Virus record (IMG/VR): IMGVR_UViG_3300029787_000387
Location: 1-21,664 of that record
Source: a virus
Length of the DNA stretch: 21,664 nt
Direction: 5' to 3' (one strand)
The notes under the pieces are model-generated. The model saw nothing but the letters and a program-made list of their open reading frames with translations. It did no database searches and had not been told where the DNA came from. This document shows positions 19,615-21,664 of this stretch, in pieces; position 1 is the stretch's first letter; every line of letters begins with the position of its first letter. A program made the position numbers and the translations under genes.

Positions 19615-21664
19615 TGGCAGCAACACTAAGAGAATATATCAGCGTCAAACCGCCTAGTGGTAATTCGGCACAGGTTAAAGCGATGCGTCCTCTTTTAGTC
19701 AGTCAGAATAGACTAGGTGGAGCAGTCACATATTTTGGTCAACAGATAAAAGATCTCAGTGAGATCATGTCGGTTCATGCAGATGTTTCTAGTGCATTAG
19801 TAACAGAAGAGAAAACATTATTAGACGACGAGCATGAACACCGTAAAGAATTAATCAAACCTTTAACTCCTATCTCCCCTTTGGTAGATCAAGGAAGAAA
19901 GAATGACAAAGCAGCAGAAGATGCACAAGAAGATGATGAGGAGGATGAAGATAGTAAAGACGTAGGTGAAAAGATAGCAGAGAAAGAAGAGAAAAAGTTG
20001 ACATGGTGGCAGAGACTTCTAAAAGGTTTCGCACCCATTGTCAATTTTATTTCAAATGCATTTACAGCATTCGTAGCATATAAGGCATTTGATTGGTTGA
20101 GTGATCCTAATAACCAAAAGAATGCACAGACAGTATTAAAAGGACTAGGTGCCATAGTAGGTGCTGCTGCAAAGATTGCTGGTTTTGGTGTCTTTCAAGT
20201 CATGGAAGGTGTCACCAAAGTATTCGGCACCAACCCAGACAGTAAAGGTATAGGTAAGGTATTTGATAAGTTATTTGGTGTTTTACAGATATTTGGTGGA
20301 TTAGGGTCATTATGGGCAGCGTCACGAATATTGATGCCATGGAAACTTGTAGGTGACTACAAGAAAATGAAGAAACTTGGTGATACACTAGGTAAAATCA
20401 AGAAGTTCTTCCAAAGAAAACCAAACGTACCAAAGGTAACACAAGGAAAAGGTGGAAAAGTAAAGGGTAAACCCAAAGCAAAGATTACTGGTAGTAAAGT
20501 TGGGATAGTAGATCGTGCCAAACAGTTTGGTAAGAAGAAGTTATCACAGGTAAAGAATCTAAAAAATAATGTGGTGACTAAGGTAAAAGGTATTCCTAAG
20601 ACCATATCTAAGATAAAAGGTAATGTCACGAATATGGGTAAAAACATAGGAAACTTTGGTAAGAATGTATTTACTAAGGGTAAGAACTTCCTAGGTAAAG
20701 CAAAGTCATTTGGAATGGATGCGATAGAGAAAGGTAAGAACATATACAAAGGTGCTAGTGAGTGGGCATCAAAGAATGTTGGTAGAATGAAGAACCTTGC
20801 AAAGAAAGCAGGAAAGGGTGTATTTGATTTTGGAAAGAACCTAGGATCAAAGATCAAAGGTCTCAAAGATATGGTGAAGAATCCACAGCAGATGTTCAAA
20901 CCTGTAATGGAGAGGATAAAGGGTGCCATTAAACCTATTATAGAAAAGAACCCTAACATTAAGAAGGTACTGTCTCTTAAAAATGCAAAGACTGGATTGA
21001 AGAATGCAAAAGACTTTGCAATCAAGAATGTTAAGGTTGCAATGAAGAGCAAGGAGATGGCAAACCTATCCAAGTTCTTGAAAGAAGCAAAAGGAAGAGT
21101 AAAGATAGGTGGTATTGATAAAGTTATAGCAGCAGTCATGGGACTCATAGACTATGGTATGGGTGAGTCTCCTATCAATGCTATTGTAAGTGCAACATCT
21201 GGACTACTAGGATATGCTGCTGGTTTTGCAATCGGTTCACCGTTCGGTGGTTTCCCTGGATTTGTCACAGGTGCAGCAGGAGGTATGGCAGGAGAATTTA
21301 TTGGTGGTCAATTACTAAGAGGTCTTGCCAAGTTCCCTGTATTTAAGAAATACACAGAGATAGAAGATCCACTTGCTAATGCATTAGGATTGAGTCCAAG
21401 ACCAATACTTAGAGATCCAGACGTAGAGAGGAAAAAAGAGAATGACGAGAAGATTAATAAACTCTTGGAGGAAGAGGACGAGGATAAGTTTGTTTTACCA
21501 CAGGATGAGAAAACTATAAGTCTTTTAGATTATGGTGGTGTTGACGATCAAAAGTATAGTCTTAACCAACTATATGTTATGGAGAATAATGGTGATGAGG
21601 CAGCGATAAAGTATCTTGAAGCGAGAAGAAATATGCATAAAATCATGAATGAAAGGATGGGTAG
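19614..21664 (+). CDS. Tape measure protein, gp29-like (partial, runs off the window)
   Basis: The frame opens at GTG 19614 (TAGTG overlap with the chaperone stop) and stays open for 683 codons to the end of the window. The N-terminal 100 residues are helical. An acidic stretch follows (about 102-127), then a hydrophobic helix (about 135-165, FAPIVNFISNAFTAF). Residues 250-480 are a long Lys/Gly/Asn-rich helical region with loose repeats of the type GKN-x-GNFGKN and KGKNFLGKAKSF. At about 531-566 a Gly/Ala-rich membrane-like segment (GYAAGFAIGSPFGGF and GAAGGMAGEFIGG) appears, then a charged C-terminal part. This layout, and the place right after the chaperone frameshift, fit the tail length-determining protein, which sits inside the tube and may enter the host membrane. 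Sequence similarity to T4 gp29 is not obvious by eye. Confidence 0.8.
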   Translation, partial: MAATLREYISVKPPSGNSAQVKAMRPLLVSQNRLGGAVTYFGQQIKDLSEIMSVHADVSSALVTEEKTLLDDEHEHRKELIKPLTPISPLVDQGRKNDKAAEDAQEDDEEDEDSKDVGEKIAEKEEKKLTWWQRLLKGFAPIVNFISNAFTAFVAYKAFDWLSDPNNQKNAQTVLKGLGAIVGAAAKIAGFGVFQVMEGVTKVFGTNPDSKGIGKVFDKLFGVLQIFGGLGSLWAASRILMPWKLVGDYKKMKKLGDTLGKIKKFFQRKPNVPKVTQGKGGKVKGKPKAKITGSKVGIVDRAKQFGKKKLSQVKNLKNNVVTKVKGIPKTISKIKGNVTNMGKNIGNFGKNVFTKGKNFLGKAKSFGMDAIEKGKNIYKGASEWASKNVGRMKNLAKKAGKGVFDFGKNLGSKIKGLKDMVKNPQQMFKPVMERIKGAIKPIIEKNPNIKKVLSLKNAKTGLKNAKDFAIKNVKVAMKSKEMANLSKFLKEAKGRVKIGGIDKVIAAVMGLIDYGMGESPINAIVSATSGLLGYAAGFAIGSPFGGFPGFVTGAAGGMAGEFIGGQLLRGLAKFPVFKKYTEIEDPLANALGLSPRPILRDPDVERKKENDEKINKLLEEEDEDKFVLPQDEKTISLLDYGGVDDQKYSLNQLYVMENNGDEAAIKYLEARRNMHKIMNERMG

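Noticed and set aside
20357-21148. Long open frame on the minus strand (263 codons)
   Set aside because: It is antisense to the Lys/Gly-rich tape measure gene; AAG/AAA-rich coding rarely makes stops on the opposite strand, and the product is a Phe/Leu/Pro-rich artefact with no start signal.
1-21664. tRNA genes, CRISPR arrays, insertion sequences or integrase/attachment sites
   Set aside because: No cloverleaf with a TTCRA T-loop, regular spaced repeats, transposase or integrase motifs were seen; a covariance-model scan would be needed to exclude tRNAs fully.

Overview
The window is a piece of a T4-like cyanophage genome (a myovirus of marine Synechococcus or Prochlorococcus). The evidence is the mix of T4 morphogenesis and replication genes (gp4, gp26, gp32, gp33, gp48, gp53, a tail-tube-fold protein, a tape measure) with genes typical of cyanophages (psbD, pstS, phoH, thyX, glutaredoxin, a 2OG-Fe(II) oxygenase, a DUF1825 protein). 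Genes are packed with 1-4 nt start/stop overlaps, codon use is AT-rich, and T4-type late promoter octamers (TATAAATA and one-base variants) occur upstream of several transcription units.

Region 1 (1-1607) holds host-derived metabolic genes. The 3' end of psbD (photosystem II D2) is followed by a 32-aa membrane peptide and a terminator, then pstS behind a Pho-box-like promoter. After pstS, a consensus sigma70 promoter reads into about 240 nt of strongly structured, gene-free DNA that ends in an intrinsic terminator. I read this as an unidentified structured non-coding RNA.

Region 2 (1608-6864) is one very large predicted virion protein (1472 aa, with five Cys-Tyr repeats at its N-terminus), a small basic protein and a 2OG-Fe(II) dioxygenase, in an overlapping operon.

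Region 3 (6865-7414) is a self-contained unit: consensus promoter, structured leader, a small secreted beta-barrel-like protein and a terminator.

Region 4 (7429-12550) is a dense operon of nucleotide, DNA and transcription genes: glutaredoxin, several small cyanophage proteins, thyX, phoH, a RecB-like PD-(D/E)XK nuclease, the late-transcription coactivator gp33 and a DUF1825 protein. Region 5 (12551-13902) is gp32, with overlapping sigma70-like and late promoters, followed by a secreted His/Tyr-rich protein and a GC-rich hairpin. Region 6 (13925-15010) is four small cyanophage proteins.

Region 7 (14973-21664) is the baseplate and tail cluster. gp53 and gp48 lie on the minus strand, and gp4 diverges from gp48 with overlapping start codons. 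Then come an unknown protein, a tube-fold protein (gp54-like), gp26, a 63-aa reading frame and the tape measure protein, which runs off the window. The most striking observation is here. The gp26 gene ends in a T TTT TTC slippery heptamer placed 5 nt before a 10-bp plus 7-bp two-tier stem-loop, and the -1 frame opens directly into the 63-aa reading frame. This is the arrangement of a programmed -1 frameshift in tail assembly chaperone genes (lambda G/GT type), immediately upstream of the tape measure gene, inside a T4-like phage.
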